A DNA stretch of 64,000 nucleotides from assembly GCA_910578335.1 (NCBI GenBank), contig CAJTPU010000012.1:1-64000 (forward strand), written 5' to 3'. The notes under the pieces were generated by a model. It did no database searches. It saw only the letters and a list, made by a program, of their open reading frames with translations, and was not told the DNA's origin. This DNA comes from an uncultured Lachnospiraceae bacterium (GTDB lineage: Bacteria > Bacillota > Clostridia > Lachnospirales > Lachnospiraceae). This document shows positions 51,750 to 61,166 of the stretch, one piece after another (position 1 is the first letter of the stretch; each line of letters opens with the position of its first letter). Both the position numbers and the translations under genes were made by a program.

Positions 51750-53237
51750 CAGATATCTCCCGCCCTGCAGCTCCTCCAGCCGCAGATTCAACTCCCATCC
51801 CGTTGCTCTGACTGCCAGAACCGCATTTTCCATGTAGCCCTGACTGTACGCGCCGCTCTCATAAGCCTCGTACCAGCTCTGCAGCACATCAAGATTCCCA
51901 AGCACATTGGAAAAATCGTAGGTTCCGCTTCCCCTCTCTACAATCTGATTGTAGCAGTCCGTATAATAATCATTGATGGACTGCAATACATCGGATTCGG
52001 TTTTTCCTACATCCGAAAGGCTGCGCAAGGCGCCGCTGCCATCCGGATTTTTTACCTGCTCTATCTCCTGCGTCCGGTACTGCTGCCCGTTGCACGGCGG
52101 CAGATATACCGAAAGCTCCTGCCTGATATGGGTGTCCGCATAATCCGCATCTGTTTTGTTGAAATAGTCATAGACTCCCTCGCCTGTATCATCCCATGTG
52201 GTATCCACATTATAATAGCCGTCGTCCAACAGAATGATATTCCAGGCATGGTTCTCCCCCGCAAAACCGGTGCAGTAATAGCAGGGCACCTGAAGCTGCT
52301 GCATCAAATATTGAAAAGCCCTGGCATAACCTGCGCACACCGTTCTTCCATTCACGAGCGCACTATAAGCGCTCTGGTTCATTTCTGCCGAAAGACTGTA
52401 TTCTACCTGTGCAAGCAGCGAGTCATGCACATATTTTTCTTTTTCATAGTCACTGCCGAGATTCTGCGCCCCGCTCAAAACCGCAGCGGCTCTTTGCTCA
52501 AATTCCGTTCTTGCATTATCCAAGTCCTGTGCAGTACGGTTAAACTGCAGACCAATTTCCACGCACTGCCCATCCGCCATGTATTTACAGGTGTAGGAGG
52601 TCTGAAGCCAGAAAAGCTCCGGATGGTCATTGTATACCGCCGCAAAAATGTTTCGGATTTCACTCACGGATATATCCTGTGCAGGGGCAAAAGTACTGTT
52701 TAGGCTTAAGGCATTCGCATAAATCTGACGGTACAGACTCTTTCCGTTTTCACTCAGCATGGCATAATAGGGGTAATACAGAGAGTCAAAGGTCAGTCCC
52801 TCTCCCGTCTCTCCTGTGCCTATCTGCTGCCGCAGTACCTCCGCTTCCGTATCCGCAATCTGCGTATTGTCTTCCTGAACCGGCTGATAGCCGTTCCTTC
52901 CCGATACATTGTCCGGTATGACAATATCTGTCTTAACAGGCGGCACATAAGCAGAGGTAAGACCGCTCCCCGTCCCGTCAGGCAAAAGAGCCTCCTGCCC
53001 ATTTCCCCACCCGTTCGCGGATTGTCCGCCTGAAGGCTGGTTACCGGCAGACTGCCCGCCTGTGGGCTGTTCATGGGAAGGCTGCCCGCCTGCGTTATAT
53101 GCACCTGTTCCATTTGGATACAAAAACGCCGCTACTGCCTTAGTAAGCCCCGGTTGAAAGGCACATACCAATATAAATAAAATGATTACCGACAAAAATC
53201 CCAAAAAGGAATACCAGATTATTTTTACTATTTTCAT
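51723..53237 (-). CDS. Membrane-anchored transglutaminase-like protein
   Basis: A 504-residue extracellular protein held by an N-terminal helix (about 8-30). A Gly/Gln/Ser-rich low-complexity stretch (about 45-85) precedes a large region ending in a transglutaminase-like fold with Cys (GRTVCAGYARAFQYL), His (GENHAWNII) and Asp (YNVDTTWDD). Such proteins act as proteases or crosslinkers; the substrate is unknown. It faces pyrI and is a single gene with a modest ribosome binding site. Confidence 0.87.
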   Translation of the reverse strand: MKIVKIIWYSFLGFLSVIILFILVCAFQPGLTKAVAAFLYPNGTGAYNAGGQPSHEQPTGGQSAGNQPSGGQSANGWGNGQEALLPDGTGSGLTSAYVPPVKTDIVIPDNVSGRNGYQPVQEDNTQIADTEAEVLRQQIGTGETGEGLTFDSLYYPYYAMLSENGKSLYRQIYANALSLNSTFAPAQDISVSEIRNIFAAVYNDHPELFWLQTSYTCKYMADGQCVEIGLQFNRTAQDLDNARTEFEQRAAAVLSGAQNLGSDYEKEKYVHDSLLAQVEYSLSAEMNQSAYSALVNGRTVCAGYARAFQYLMQQLQVPCYYCTGFAGENHAWNIILLDDGYYNVDTTWDDTGEGVYDYFNKTDADYADTHIRQELSVYLPPCNGQQYRTQEIEQVKNPDGSGALRSLSDVGKTESDVLQSINDYYTDCYNQIVERGSGTYDFSNVLGNLDVLQSWYEAYESGAYSQGYMENAVLAVRATGWELNLRLEELQGGRYLVTHEITIW

Positions 53238-53305
53238 CTGCCGCCCGCCTCTCGTCCTGCCTTCTCCTATCCGTTTTATCTGCAGCTTTCGTTAGCAAAT
53301 ATCAT

Positions 53306-54808
53306 TTATTTGATAACCCACTGTCCTTTCCTGCTTGAACCTTCATACAACAATCTCTCTTCTTCCTTTAAATTTGCAAGTGCTCTTTTAATTGTACTAA
53401 TGGAACACCCCGTTTTCTCCGCCATTTCTTTTCGACTTATATGATTATTTTCCTTTACCAGTTCCATAATTTTTTTATTTATTTTACTTTGGGGCTCACT
53501 TTGGGGCTCACTTTGGGGCTCACTTTGGGGCTCATCTCTATTCAAAAAATCTGGATGAATTGGAATTTCCACAGTCACAGCCCGCCTATCGTCATCTGTA
53601 AAGAACCTTGCTCTCGGTGAACCGTTGTTTCGCAATTCTTCCTGCATGGTAGGTATTCCTGTTGATTTTCCCTCAGACAAATCCAGCTCCTTTAAGAACT
53701 CCCCTAAGCGTTTATTGCGATAATATCTGGAAGAAAAACGTTCACCTTCCTCAATTGTCCTTTTTGAAATGGAGCGGTCAATTCCCGGAAAACTGATAAT
53801 TCGAATCAATTCTGGCTCAATCTCAATCATAATAGACTGGTAAGAAAAATAATCTCTGTGGTAAAATGCATTCACTACTGCTTCTTCCAATGCCTGATAT
53901 GGATAGTTGAATCGCCGTATGGCTTTCATTTGATAATTCACCTTCGTAACCATTTCTTCAATTATCAAATCCTGTAAAGTCTGCATAGTGCGTTTTATCA
54001 TCATCGGCACGGAACCTTTAATAACCGGAAATTCTTTAAAATTATTTGGATTTTTTACACTCCCCTCCGGAAAACGTACGATTTCTACCTGTGTATAAGG
54101 GAAAAATTTGTCCAAATGCTCGCAAAACATCATTAATGCCGCATTCGAAATATACTGCTGTTCCGGCGGACCTACTAATAACTGCATATCATTTAAGACC
54201 GCCATCACCCCTCGTTCCGTTACCTGCTTTGCCAGTTTGCTTTTTGTTTCATTCAGATGGTCTATTAACAGTGCAACAGATATATCATTCTCTGTAGCAT
54301 CAAAATTTGGTCTGGTATCAAGTGGGGCATAATGAGTCATATTTATCAGTTCACGTTCCTGCTCTGGATTTGCATGCACCGAACTGGATGCATAGCGAAT
54401 ATAGTAATAATGCTTTTTCTCCTTCTTGGCAGTTACATGTTCCGGCACCTTATATGGTCTTTGAATTCCTGTTATTGCCCACAATACCATAATGATTTTC
54501 TTATCAACCTCTTCTATAATCACTTTTGGAAAATATGCCGGAATAATAGTGTTATTGTAACCAAGAATTTCTTTTTGAATCTTATCAATCTCCTGTTCTT
54601 CTATCCCTTTTACCGGGCGCACTGCTACACCATTCTTTTCCTCCACACCAATAAGAATGTAGCCTCCTCCAATATTATCAAAATCATTGGCAAAGGCACA
54701 TATACTATGATAAATTTCATCGGGATTCCACCCTGCTTTAAATTCAATTCTGTCGGATTCTACACGACGTTTGTTTAATAAATCTTCAATACTGATTTCA
54801 AGTTCCAT
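53306..54808 (-). CDS. AlbA_2 domain regulator with C-terminal winged helix
   Basis: A 500-residue protein. The N terminus (ESDRIEFKAGWNPDEIYHSICAFANDFDNIGGGYILIGVEE) is an AlbA_2/Schlafen-type domain, followed by an ATPase-like segment (YPYQALEEAVVNAFYHRDY, IRIISFPG) and a C-terminal helix-turn-helix (ISRKEMAEKTGCSISTIKRALANL). Four tandem EPQS repeats link the parts. Such proteins are usually annotated as putative DNA-binding or transcriptional regulators. AT-richer than its neighbours, so it may be acquired. Confidence 0.82.
   Translation of the reverse strand: MELEISIEDLLNKRRVESDRIEFKAGWNPDEIYHSICAFANDFDNIGGGYILIGVEEKNGVAVRPVKGIEEQEIDKIQKEILGYNNTIIPAYFPKVIIEEVDKKIIMVLWAITGIQRPYKVPEHVTAKKEKKHYYYIRYASSSVHANPEQERELINMTHYAPLDTRPNFDATENDISVALLIDHLNETKSKLAKQVTERGVMAVLNDMQLLVGPPEQQYISNAALMMFCEHLDKFFPYTQVEIVRFPEGSVKNPNNFKEFPVIKGSVPMMIKRTMQTLQDLIIEEMVTKVNYQMKAIRRFNYPYQALEEAVVNAFYHRDYFSYQSIMIEIEPELIRIISFPGIDRSISKRTIEEGERFSSRYYRNKRLGEFLKELDLSEGKSTGIPTMQEELRNNGSPRARFFTDDDRRAVTVEIPIHPDFLNRDEPQSEPQSEPQSEPQSKINKKIMELVKENNHISRKEMAEKTGCSISTIKRALANLKEEERLLYEGSSRKGQWVIK
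53486..53533 (-). repeat. 12-bp tandem repeat encoding EPQS
   Basis: Four identical 12-bp units inside the AlbA_2 gene encode the linker EPQSEPQSEPQSEPQS. Length is a multiple of three, so copy number can change without a frameshift. Confidence 0.9.
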
Positions 54809-54834
54809 ATATCACCTGCTCTTTCAACAATCGT

Positions 54835-56457
54835 CTACTTTGGTTTGGACAATAAACATACCGCCTCAATACTCGTCGTCCAAGGGAACATATCAACGCC
54901 GGTTCCTTTCTCCATGCGGTATCCCTTCTTTCCAAGATAACGCAAATCCCGTGCCAGCGTCTCCGGATTGCAGGAGACATAAACGACTCTTTTGGGGTTC
55001 AGCTTCGCGAGAGCATCCAAAAACACCTCCGTACTGCCTGCGCGCGGCGGGTCCATAAACACCACATCCACTGCCGCTTCCTGCTCTGCCATCTGCTCTA
55101 TCAGCCTTCCAGCATCATTTTCATAAAATGTAATATTAGTGACACCATTCCTCTTTGCATTCGTAATGGCATCTCTGATGGCGGCGGGGTTTAGTTCCAC
55201 GCCGATAACCTCTTTTGCCTTATCGCTGGCAATCAGACCGATTGTTCCTATGCCGCAGTACGCATCCAGCACGGTTTCCCTGCCGGATAACGCGGCGTAC
55301 TCCACCGCCTTCCCGTACAGCTTCTCCGTCTGGATAGGGTTGACTTGGTAAAAAGAACGGGAAGAAATACGGAACGTTTTCCCAGCCAGAACATCTTCAA
55401 TATAACCCTTTCCGTAAAGCACCGTTTCCTTTTCACCCAAAACCATACTGGTATCCTTGCCGTTCACATTCAGCACAATCGTTGTAATTTCCGGATGCAG
55501 CTTTAGCAAAGCCTTCACAAAATTATTTTTGGACGGCAGAATGGGAGAAGTCAGCACAAGCACTACCATAATTTCGCCTGTCACATATCCTGTTCTGATA
55601 AGCACGTGCCGCAGCAGCCCGTACCCCCTGTCCTCATCATAGGGACGGATTTTAAAGGATTTTAACAGCCCGCGTATGGATACAATAATTTCATCCGCCT
55701 TCTGGTTTTCCAAAAGACAGCTATCCACCGGCACAATTCTGTGCGTACCCTCTTCATAAATGCCCGATATGATATTATGCCGCCTGTCCTCTCCAAATAC
55801 GGCATGTACTTTGTTCCTGTAATGATACGGATTCTGCATCCCGATAATCGGCGCAAACCTGCCAAATTTTCCGCACTGCTCCTCCAGTATTTTTGCCTTC
55901 TTCTGCAACTGCTGCTGGTAGGAGATACCAAAGCCCCTGCACCCGCCGCACTTTTTGGCAACAGGACACTGCAGTGCGCCGCCTGTTTCCTTTTCCTGCC
56001 GCCCTGCTATTTTCTGCCTGCCGCCGTCATACTGCGCCTGCTGCCTTGGATTTCTGCCGCCGTTCTGCTCTTGCTTCTTCATCCTTCCGCTGCCATTTTG
56101 CTGTGCCTGCCGCTTTTGCTGTCCGCTGCCGCTCTGCCACTGCTTCTCCTGCTTTCCGCCGCTCTGTTCCTTCTGCCTTGGCTTCCCGCCGCCGCTCTGT
56201 TCCTGCTGCTTCGGCTTTCTGTCGCCGACCTGTTCCTGCTGCTTCGGCTTTCTGCCGCCGACCTGCCTCTGCTTCTCCGGCTTCCCTCCGCCGTCCTGCC
56301 TCTGCCTCTCCGGCTTTCCACTGTTGTTCTGCCACTTCGGCTTTCCGCCGTCCTTCTGTCCTGCACGCTCCGGTCTCCGATTTTCTCCCTGCGGCTTCCC
56401 GCTCTTTCCCGTCCGTCCTTTATACTCCCTGTCCTTCTTCTGCGATACCTTCTCCAT
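54835..56457 (-). CDS. rlmD: 23S rRNA (uracil-5-)-methyltransferase with basic low-complexity leader
   Basis: A 540-residue RumA/RlmCD-type enzyme that makes 5-methyluridine in rRNA or tRNA. The catalytic part has a Cys cluster CPVAKKCGGC, the SAM motif VLDAYCGIGTIGL, MDPPRAGS and the catalytic Cys in YVSCNPETLARDL. The first 160 residues are Lys/Gln/Gly/Arg repeats such as KPKQQEQ and probably disordered, instead of the TRAM domain of relatives. The ATG lies inside the NUDIX gene (38-base overlap) with GAGGG upstream. Confidence 0.9.
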   Translation of the reverse strand: MEKVSQKKDREYKGRTGKSGKPQGENRRPERAGQKDGGKPKWQNNSGKPERQRQDGGGKPEKQRQVGGRKPKQQEQVGDRKPKQQEQSGGGKPRQKEQSGGKQEKQWQSGSGQQKRQAQQNGSGRMKKQEQNGGRNPRQQAQYDGGRQKIAGRQEKETGGALQCPVAKKCGGCRGFGISYQQQLQKKAKILEEQCGKFGRFAPIIGMQNPYHYRNKVHAVFGEDRRHNIISGIYEEGTHRIVPVDSCLLENQKADEIIVSIRGLLKSFKIRPYDEDRGYGLLRHVLIRTGYVTGEIMVVLVLTSPILPSKNNFVKALLKLHPEITTIVLNVNGKDTSMVLGEKETVLYGKGYIEDVLAGKTFRISSRSFYQVNPIQTEKLYGKAVEYAALSGRETVLDAYCGIGTIGLIASDKAKEVIGVELNPAAIRDAITNAKRNGVTNITFYENDAGRLIEQMAEQEAAVDVVFMDPPRAGSTEVFLDALAKLNPKRVVYVSCNPETLARDLRYLGKKGYRMEKGTGVDMFPWTTSIEAVCLLSKPK

Positions 56458-56851
56458 AATCCCTCACCTGTTCTATCATATGTCCTATATTGCCTTCTCC
56501 TGCAAACCTCTCCAGCGAAAAGAAGTCTTCCTTTTCCAGTTCCAAAAATACCAGCGGATGCTTTTCCTCCCGCAGTGTGACTTTCTCCTGCAGCCTGCCT
56601 ACATAAACCTCCACATAACAGCCTTGGTTGTAATAAGTAAAATCCATCATGTGCTTTAGCGTTACCTGCTCCCGCAAAATACCGGTCTCCTCATAAAGCT
56701 CTCTGTATGCCGCACAAAACCCATCCTCACCCTGCTCAATCTTACCGCCTACCAAATTATATTTTCCCTTGTAAGGGTCCTTTGTCCGCTTGCAGAAAAG
56801 CAGCTCCTTACCGCTCTTTCCGTATATCATAATGCAGTTATAGCCTTGCAT
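56420..56851 (-). CDS. NUDIX hydrolase
   Basis: A 143-residue hydrolase with the NUDIX box GKIEQGEDGFCAAYRELYEETGI (GX5EX7REUXEEXGU). It probably cleaves an oxidised or modified nucleotide (YNCIMIYGKSGKELLFCKRTKDPYKGKYNLVGG resembles the MutT group). The ATG at 56851 has GGAGG a few bases upstream. Coupled to the following methyltransferase gene by overlap. Confidence 0.88.
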   Translation of the reverse strand: MQGYNCIMIYGKSGKELLFCKRTKDPYKGKYNLVGGKIEQGEDGFCAAYRELYEETGILREQVTLKHMMDFTYYNQGCYVEVYVGRLQEKVTLREEKHPLVFLELEKEDFFSLERFAGEGNIGHMIEQVRDYGEGIAEEGQGV

Positions 56852-56902
56852 TTTCCCCTCCGTTTCCCCATATCCGCGCAGTAAATGCACAAATATGAAA
56901 CA

Positions 56903-57739
56903 TTACCGGTCTAAGAGAGAAAGCAGCGTTTCTCCGTCAACAGCATTTTCAGCACAAAGCCTGCCTTCCCCCTCCACTATACCGAGACTGCTTTCCATCT
57001 CCTTATACGCAGCCTCATCAATCTCCTGCTCCATATGATAATAATTGATAACTCCCGTACCGGTATATACCCCTTCATCATTGTAAACTGCATTGTAGGT
57101 ATCATGCAGCACAGGTATGGTATCCGCCGTAATGGTGCTGTCTGCTGACACCTGATAATAGCTGCATCCATAACCGCCTTCAGCTCCGCCGCCATTCCAA
57201 CGCGCAAACGCACACACAATACCGCTTCTCTCAAAATAACTCAGCTCCGCCACTGTCAAAGAATCCGACATACCGAATATACAGAATAAAGTATTGTCCT
57301 TCACCGTGTAAATGGAACATCTGTCATATCCTCTGTCAAGAACCACCAATTCCGGAATATCATCATTATCCAGATAAATCAAGGCAAACACAACTGCCTC
57401 CCCAGCATATTCCGTAACTGCCTGTCTGTAAATTTCATCATATCCGTTTCCTTCACCGGATGCAAGGGGCTGTGTTTCTGTCTCACCGCCCGGCTCTCCG
57501 CCAGTATCCGGTGTCTGTGAGGTGTCCCTCTCCGTCGTCCCGTCCCCCGTCGTGCCTTCAGATGTAACCGGCGTACTTTCCTGCCCGTTTTCACCTGACG
57601 GCGTATTTCCTCCAGCGCCGTCCACAATCTCTCCAATATCTTCCGGTCCCAAGACCTGCGGCGTTTTGCCTTCCGTCAGTCCGCATGCCGATAATAACAG
57701 CATGACAGCCAAAATACCTGCCAAATATGTTTTCCTCAT
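56903..57739 (-). CDS. Lipoprotein paralogue with unrelated outer domain
   Basis: A 278-residue lipoprotein with signal peptide and lipobox (LLLSACGLTEGK), a Gly/Thr/Glu-rich linker to about residue 85 and a C-terminal domain (IYLDNDDIPELVVLDRGYDRCSIYTV) that looks like a beta-rich, aspartate-containing fold. The first 38 residues nearly match the lipoprotein at 5262-5930, but the outer domains differ. AAAGGAG precedes the ATG. No partner gene is evident. Confidence 0.78.
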   Translation of the reverse strand: MRKTYLAGILAVMLLLSACGLTEGKTPQVLGPEDIGEIVDGAGGNTPSGENGQESTPVTSEGTTGDGTTERDTSQTPDTGGEPGGETETQPLASGEGNGYDEIYRQAVTEYAGEAVVFALIYLDNDDIPELVVLDRGYDRCSIYTVKDNTLFCIFGMSDSLTVAELSYFERSGIVCAFARWNGGGAEGGYGCSYYQVSADSTITADTIPVLHDTYNAVYNDEGVYTGTGVINYYHMEQEIDEAAYKEMESSLGIVEGEGRLCAENAVDGETLLSLLDR

Positions 57740-57911
57740 AACTGCCACTCCTTTCGGTATCTTTACCTATTTCATACGTCTAAAAATACCACACCGAAAA
57801 GACTTCCTGCAATCCTTATATTCTTTAATTTTCTTTAATTTTTTTTAATTTTTAGCGGTCGTTACGGTAAAGCTGCAAAAAGGGCTGATTGAAATAACAG
57901 GAGAGAAAGTA

Positions 57912-57942
57912 CAAAAGAAAAAGCCTGACACATGCCAGGCTT
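57912..57942 (-). terminator. Terminator of the tRNA-Pro gene
   Basis: AAGCCTG and CAGGCTT form a 7-bp stem followed on the minus strand by TTTCTTTT, just after the tRNA 3' end. Confidence 0.75.
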
Positions 57943-57947
57943 CTCCA

Positions 57948-58022
57948 TCGGAGTGACAAGATTCGAACTTGCGGCCTCTGCCTCCCTAAGACAGCGCTCT
58001 AACCAAACTGAGCCACACCCCG
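57948..58022 (-). tRNA. tRNA-Pro, anticodon AGG
   Basis: Folds as a cloverleaf of 75 nt: acceptor CGGGGTG/CACTCCG (one G-T), D stem GCTC/GAGC, anticodon stem CTGTC/GGCAG with loop TTAGGGA, T arm GCAAG-TTCGAAT-CTTGT. The C1-G72 pair and G37 fit tRNA-Pro. The anticodon AGG reads CCU through inosine. CCA is not encoded. Confidence 0.85.
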
Positions 58023-58099
58023 TAACACGAACGTTATTATACCGTGTTTTAGGAATAAAATCAAGACCTTATCACAATTTTTCGGCAAATATTTTACCG

Positions 58100-59287
58100 T
58101 TATATTTTCTTTCTCTTTTCGTTTTGTTCCGTTTTTTCTTTGGCTGGACGCGCCTTTGCCGCATTCCTTTCATTCACGCTGTCACGCAGCAGGCTATATG
58201 CCGTAGACACCAAGGGAATAAAGCTGAGCATCCCCACAATACCGAACAAACTGCCGCCTATGCTGACCGCCGCCAGCACCCATATGGAAGGAAGACCCAC
58301 GGAATTGCCCACCACACGGGGATAAATCAAATTACCCTCTATCTGCTGCAGCACCTGAAACAATACCACAAACCAAAGCGCCTGCACGGGGTCATTCATC
58401 AGAATCAAAAACGCACCCACCACGCAGCCCACAAAGGCGCCTACAATGGGTATCAGCGCCAGAAAGGCAATCAGAACGCCGATAAGCAGCACATAGGGGA
58501 ATCTGAAAATCGACATCGTCACGACAAACATGGCGCCCAGAATCACCGCCTCCACACACTGACCGGAAATAAAACTGCTGAAATTTTTGTGTAAAAGCGC
58601 CAGCACATGCTCGGTCTTTCTGCATACCTTTTCCGGCAGATAAGCAGTCAGAATCCGATGCCCCTGTGCACCCAGCTTTTCTTTCTGCGCCAATATATAA
58701 ATAGCAAAAACAATACCGATAAAGGTATTCACCACACCGCCGATAATCGTACTCGCCACGGAAACAGTGGAACTCAGCACGCTTCCCATGCCGTTTGACA
58801 AAAAGGAACCCACATTGCCAATCATCGCCTGCCAGTCAATTTCCATATTCTCCAGTTCTTTCAGCTTCTCTAAAATCTGCTGGTTGGACGCGGCAAGCCG
58901 CTCCGCCTCGCGAAGCAAGTCCTGTACAAACAGGGAAATCTGCCCGCCAAGCATCTCAATCGTTTCCCGCAGCTTTGGCACCACCGTTATCACGACAAAT
59001 GCAATAATCGCCACAATAAAAATAAGGGAAAGCAGGATGCTCACAGGACGCTTCAGCTTAGCCGCCAGCTTCCCTTTCCATTTTTTCAGCAATTTATTCT
59101 CCACCGCTTTCAACGGTATATTTAGTACAAAAGCAATCGCGCCGCCCACGATAAAAGGCGACAGCATTCCCAGAAACAGCCGCAGCCCGTTCAGCACATT
59201 GCCGCTGTAAATAATCAGCAGCACGACCGCCGCCACAAACAATATCAAATATCTGACCTGCTTCAGTTTTTCTTTTTCAAATCCCAT
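58100..59287 (-). CDS. AI-2E family membrane transporter
   Basis: A 395-residue protein with about seven helices of the AI-2E (TqsA/YdiK/YhhT) family: N-terminal YLILFVAAVVLLIIYSGNVLN, a cytoplasmic helical region (EMLGGQISLFVQDLLREAERLAASNQQ) and GVLIAFLALIPIVGAFVG with LVSTAYSLLRD at the end. Substrates include autoinducer-2 or ions in different members. The ATG at 59287 gives the family start; an open extension upstream is made of tandem repeats and is not counted. Confidence 0.87.
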   Translation of the reverse strand: MGFEKEKLKQVRYLILFVAAVVLLIIYSGNVLNGLRLFLGMLSPFIVGGAIAFVLNIPLKAVENKLLKKWKGKLAAKLKRPVSILLSLIFIVAIIAFVVITVVPKLRETIEMLGGQISLFVQDLLREAERLAASNQQILEKLKELENMEIDWQAMIGNVGSFLSNGMGSVLSSTVSVASTIIGGVVNTFIGIVFAIYILAQKEKLGAQGHRILTAYLPEKVCRKTEHVLALLHKNFSSFISGQCVEAVILGAMFVVTMSIFRFPYVLLIGVLIAFLALIPIVGAFVGCVVGAFLILMNDPVQALWFVVLFQVLQQIEGNLIYPRVVGNSVGLPSIWVLAAVSIGGSLFGIVGMLSFIPLVSTAYSLLRDSVNERNAAKARPAKEKTEQNEKRKKI

Positions 59288-59346
59288 GTCTGCTCCCGTT
59301 TCCGCGCTTCTGCGCGCACTTTCTCCCTTATTACCCTTATCTGTGT

Positions 59347-59504
59347 GCTTCTGCACACATTTTTCTCTATTGCCGCTCCTGCCTCTATCTCCTGCATGCA
59401 TTTCCTCTGTTGCCGTTTCTGCCTCTATGCTCCTGCACGCATTTCCTCTGTTTCTGCTCCTGCCTCTATCTCCTGCACGCATTTCCTCTGTTTCTGCTCC
59501 TGCC
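59347..59504 (-). repeat. About 40-bp tandem repeat between pepD and the AI-2E gene
   Basis: Four diverged units of 40-42 bp with a shared core (GCATTTCCTCTGTTTCTGC on plus). They fill the 255-base gap between the genes. An open frame through them encodes Arg/Gly/Glu-rich repeats joined to the transporter, but the transporter has a better internal start. Confidence 0.7.
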
Positions 59505-59541
59505 GGTTTACACAGGCAGTCTTCTTTTCCGCATCCGCCGC

Positions 59542-60999
59542 TTACCCTTCTCGCCTTGCCAAAAGCTTCACCAGATAATCCCACACTCTCTCCACGGAGG
59601 ATATGGACAGCGTTTCCTCCGTCGTATGAATATTCTGCATATCAGGTCCGAAGGAAATACAGTCAAGCCCCTCCAGCTTTGCTGCCAGAATCCCACATTC
59701 CAGCCCCGCATGAATCGCCTCCAGACGGGGCTTTTTGCCGTACATCTCCTCATAAAGCGCCGTCATTTTGTCCCGAAGCGGTGAATGGAGCCGGTACGCC
59801 CATCCCGGGTAATCTCCCGAAATACTGCTGCTGCCGCCGGCAAGTAACGTTACGGCTTCCACCTTTTCCATAAGCGCCTGTTTCGCGCTCTCCACACAGC
59901 TTCTCAGCGAAAAGGTACAGCGAAGCTCCCCGCTGTCTGCCGGATAGGATACCATGCCCAGATTCAGTGAAGTTTCCACCAGCCCTTCTACATCCGCACT
60001 CATTGCCTGCACGCCGTTAGGAAGCGCCGCCAGAAATGCCGCCGCCTTACGGGTACTCTCTTCGTCCGCACAGACCGCCCGCTCCTCCCCCGTAAAAATC
60101 GCTGTTATCTGAAAGTCCTTATCCTTGGAGGCAAGCTCCTTTTTGATATCTTCCTCCAGCGCCAAAAGCTGTTCCTTGAAAGTATCTTCTTCTCCCTTTT
60201 TCAGAAGCACCTCGCAGACAGCCTGCCGCGGAATCGCATTATCCGCCAGACCGCCCTCCATGGATTTGAGACAAAATGTCAGCCGCGAAGATAAACGGTA
60301 CAGTATCCGCCCCATAATACAGTTGGCATTGCCGTGTTCCTTGTGAATTTCTGCACCGGAATGTCCGCCTGCAAGCCCTTCCGCGCTGATTCTGCACACT
60401 ACTCCTTCTTTTTCATGCGCTGCCATGGGAAGCCTGCATTCCATGCGTGCGCCGCCTGCGCAGCTTGTCAGAAAGATTCCCTCCTCCTCGGAATCCAGAT
60501 TCAGCATCTGCCTGCCGGTCAGGGAAGACAAGTCAATTCCCCTTGCGCCGTCCATGCCGACCTCCTCGTCCACGGTAATCACCACTTCCAATTTCGGATG
60601 CGAAAGATTTTCCGCCTCCAAAAGCGCAAGCGCGTAGGCAACGGCAATGCCGTCGTCGCCCCCAAGGCTTGTTCCCTCCGCATAAATCTTGTCGCCTTCC
60701 ACCGCAAGCTTTAACCCTTCCGCCGCCATATCAATGGCACAGTCCGGCTTTTTCACTGCGACCATGTCCATATGCCCCTGCAGAATCACAGCGGGCTCCG
60801 CCTCGTAGCCCGCTGTCGCCGGCTTTACGATAATCACATTTTTCAACGCATCCTGCTTTGCCCAAAGCCCTTTTTCTTTTGCAAAAGCCATCAGGTAATC
60901 GCTGATTTTTTCTATGTTTCCCGAACCATGCGGTATGCCGCATATTTCCTCAAAATAGTAAAATACCCGCTCAGGGGCAAGTCCTTTTAGTACCCGCAT
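59542..60999 (-). CDS. pepD: Aminoacyl-histidine dipeptidase (peptidase D, M20 family)
   Basis: A 485-residue two-metal peptidase cleaving Xaa-His and other dipeptides. It has the metal motif VILQGHMDMVAVKKP, GGDDGIAVAYALALLE, TVDEEVGMDGARG and SGAEIHKEHGNAN in the lid domain. AGGAAAG precedes the ATG. It ends 38 bases before the tandem repeat that leads to the AI-2E gene. Confidence 0.94.
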   Translation of the reverse strand: MRVLKGLAPERVFYYFEEICGIPHGSGNIEKISDYLMAFAKEKGLWAKQDALKNVIIVKPATAGYEAEPAVILQGHMDMVAVKKPDCAIDMAAEGLKLAVEGDKIYAEGTSLGGDDGIAVAYALALLEAENLSHPKLEVVITVDEEVGMDGARGIDLSSLTGRQMLNLDSEEEGIFLTSCAGGARMECRLPMAAHEKEGVVCRISAEGLAGGHSGAEIHKEHGNANCIMGRILYRLSSRLTFCLKSMEGGLADNAIPRQAVCEVLLKKGEEDTFKEQLLALEEDIKKELASKDKDFQITAIFTGEERAVCADEESTRKAAAFLAALPNGVQAMSADVEGLVETSLNLGMVSYPADSGELRCTFSLRSCVESAKQALMEKVEAVTLLAGGSSSISGDYPGWAYRLHSPLRDKMTALYEEMYGKKPRLEAIHAGLECGILAAKLEGLDCISFGPDMQNIHTTEETLSISSVERVWDYLVKLLARREG

Positions 61000-61166
61000 T
61001 TTTCTTTCCTTTCCTCAACAAAATCATTCTCTTTCATTCCTATACTGCAGTATGGCACATCCTTTTTTCTGTCATACCAAATCTCCTGCCCGCCCTTTCA
61101 GTCTCATTGCCATCATACCACAGAACATCCGAAAAAAGTAGGGAAAAAGATATTTTGCAGCGCTTT

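Noticed and set aside
51576..52703. A 375-codon plus-strand frame
   Set aside because: Overlaps the transglutaminase gene on the other strand; composition is not protein-like and it starts inside pyrI.
55741..56659. Plus-strand frames opposite the rRNA methyltransferase leader
   Set aside because: Leu/Cys/Pro-rich translations of the reverse of a Lys/Gln/Gly repeat; shadows only.
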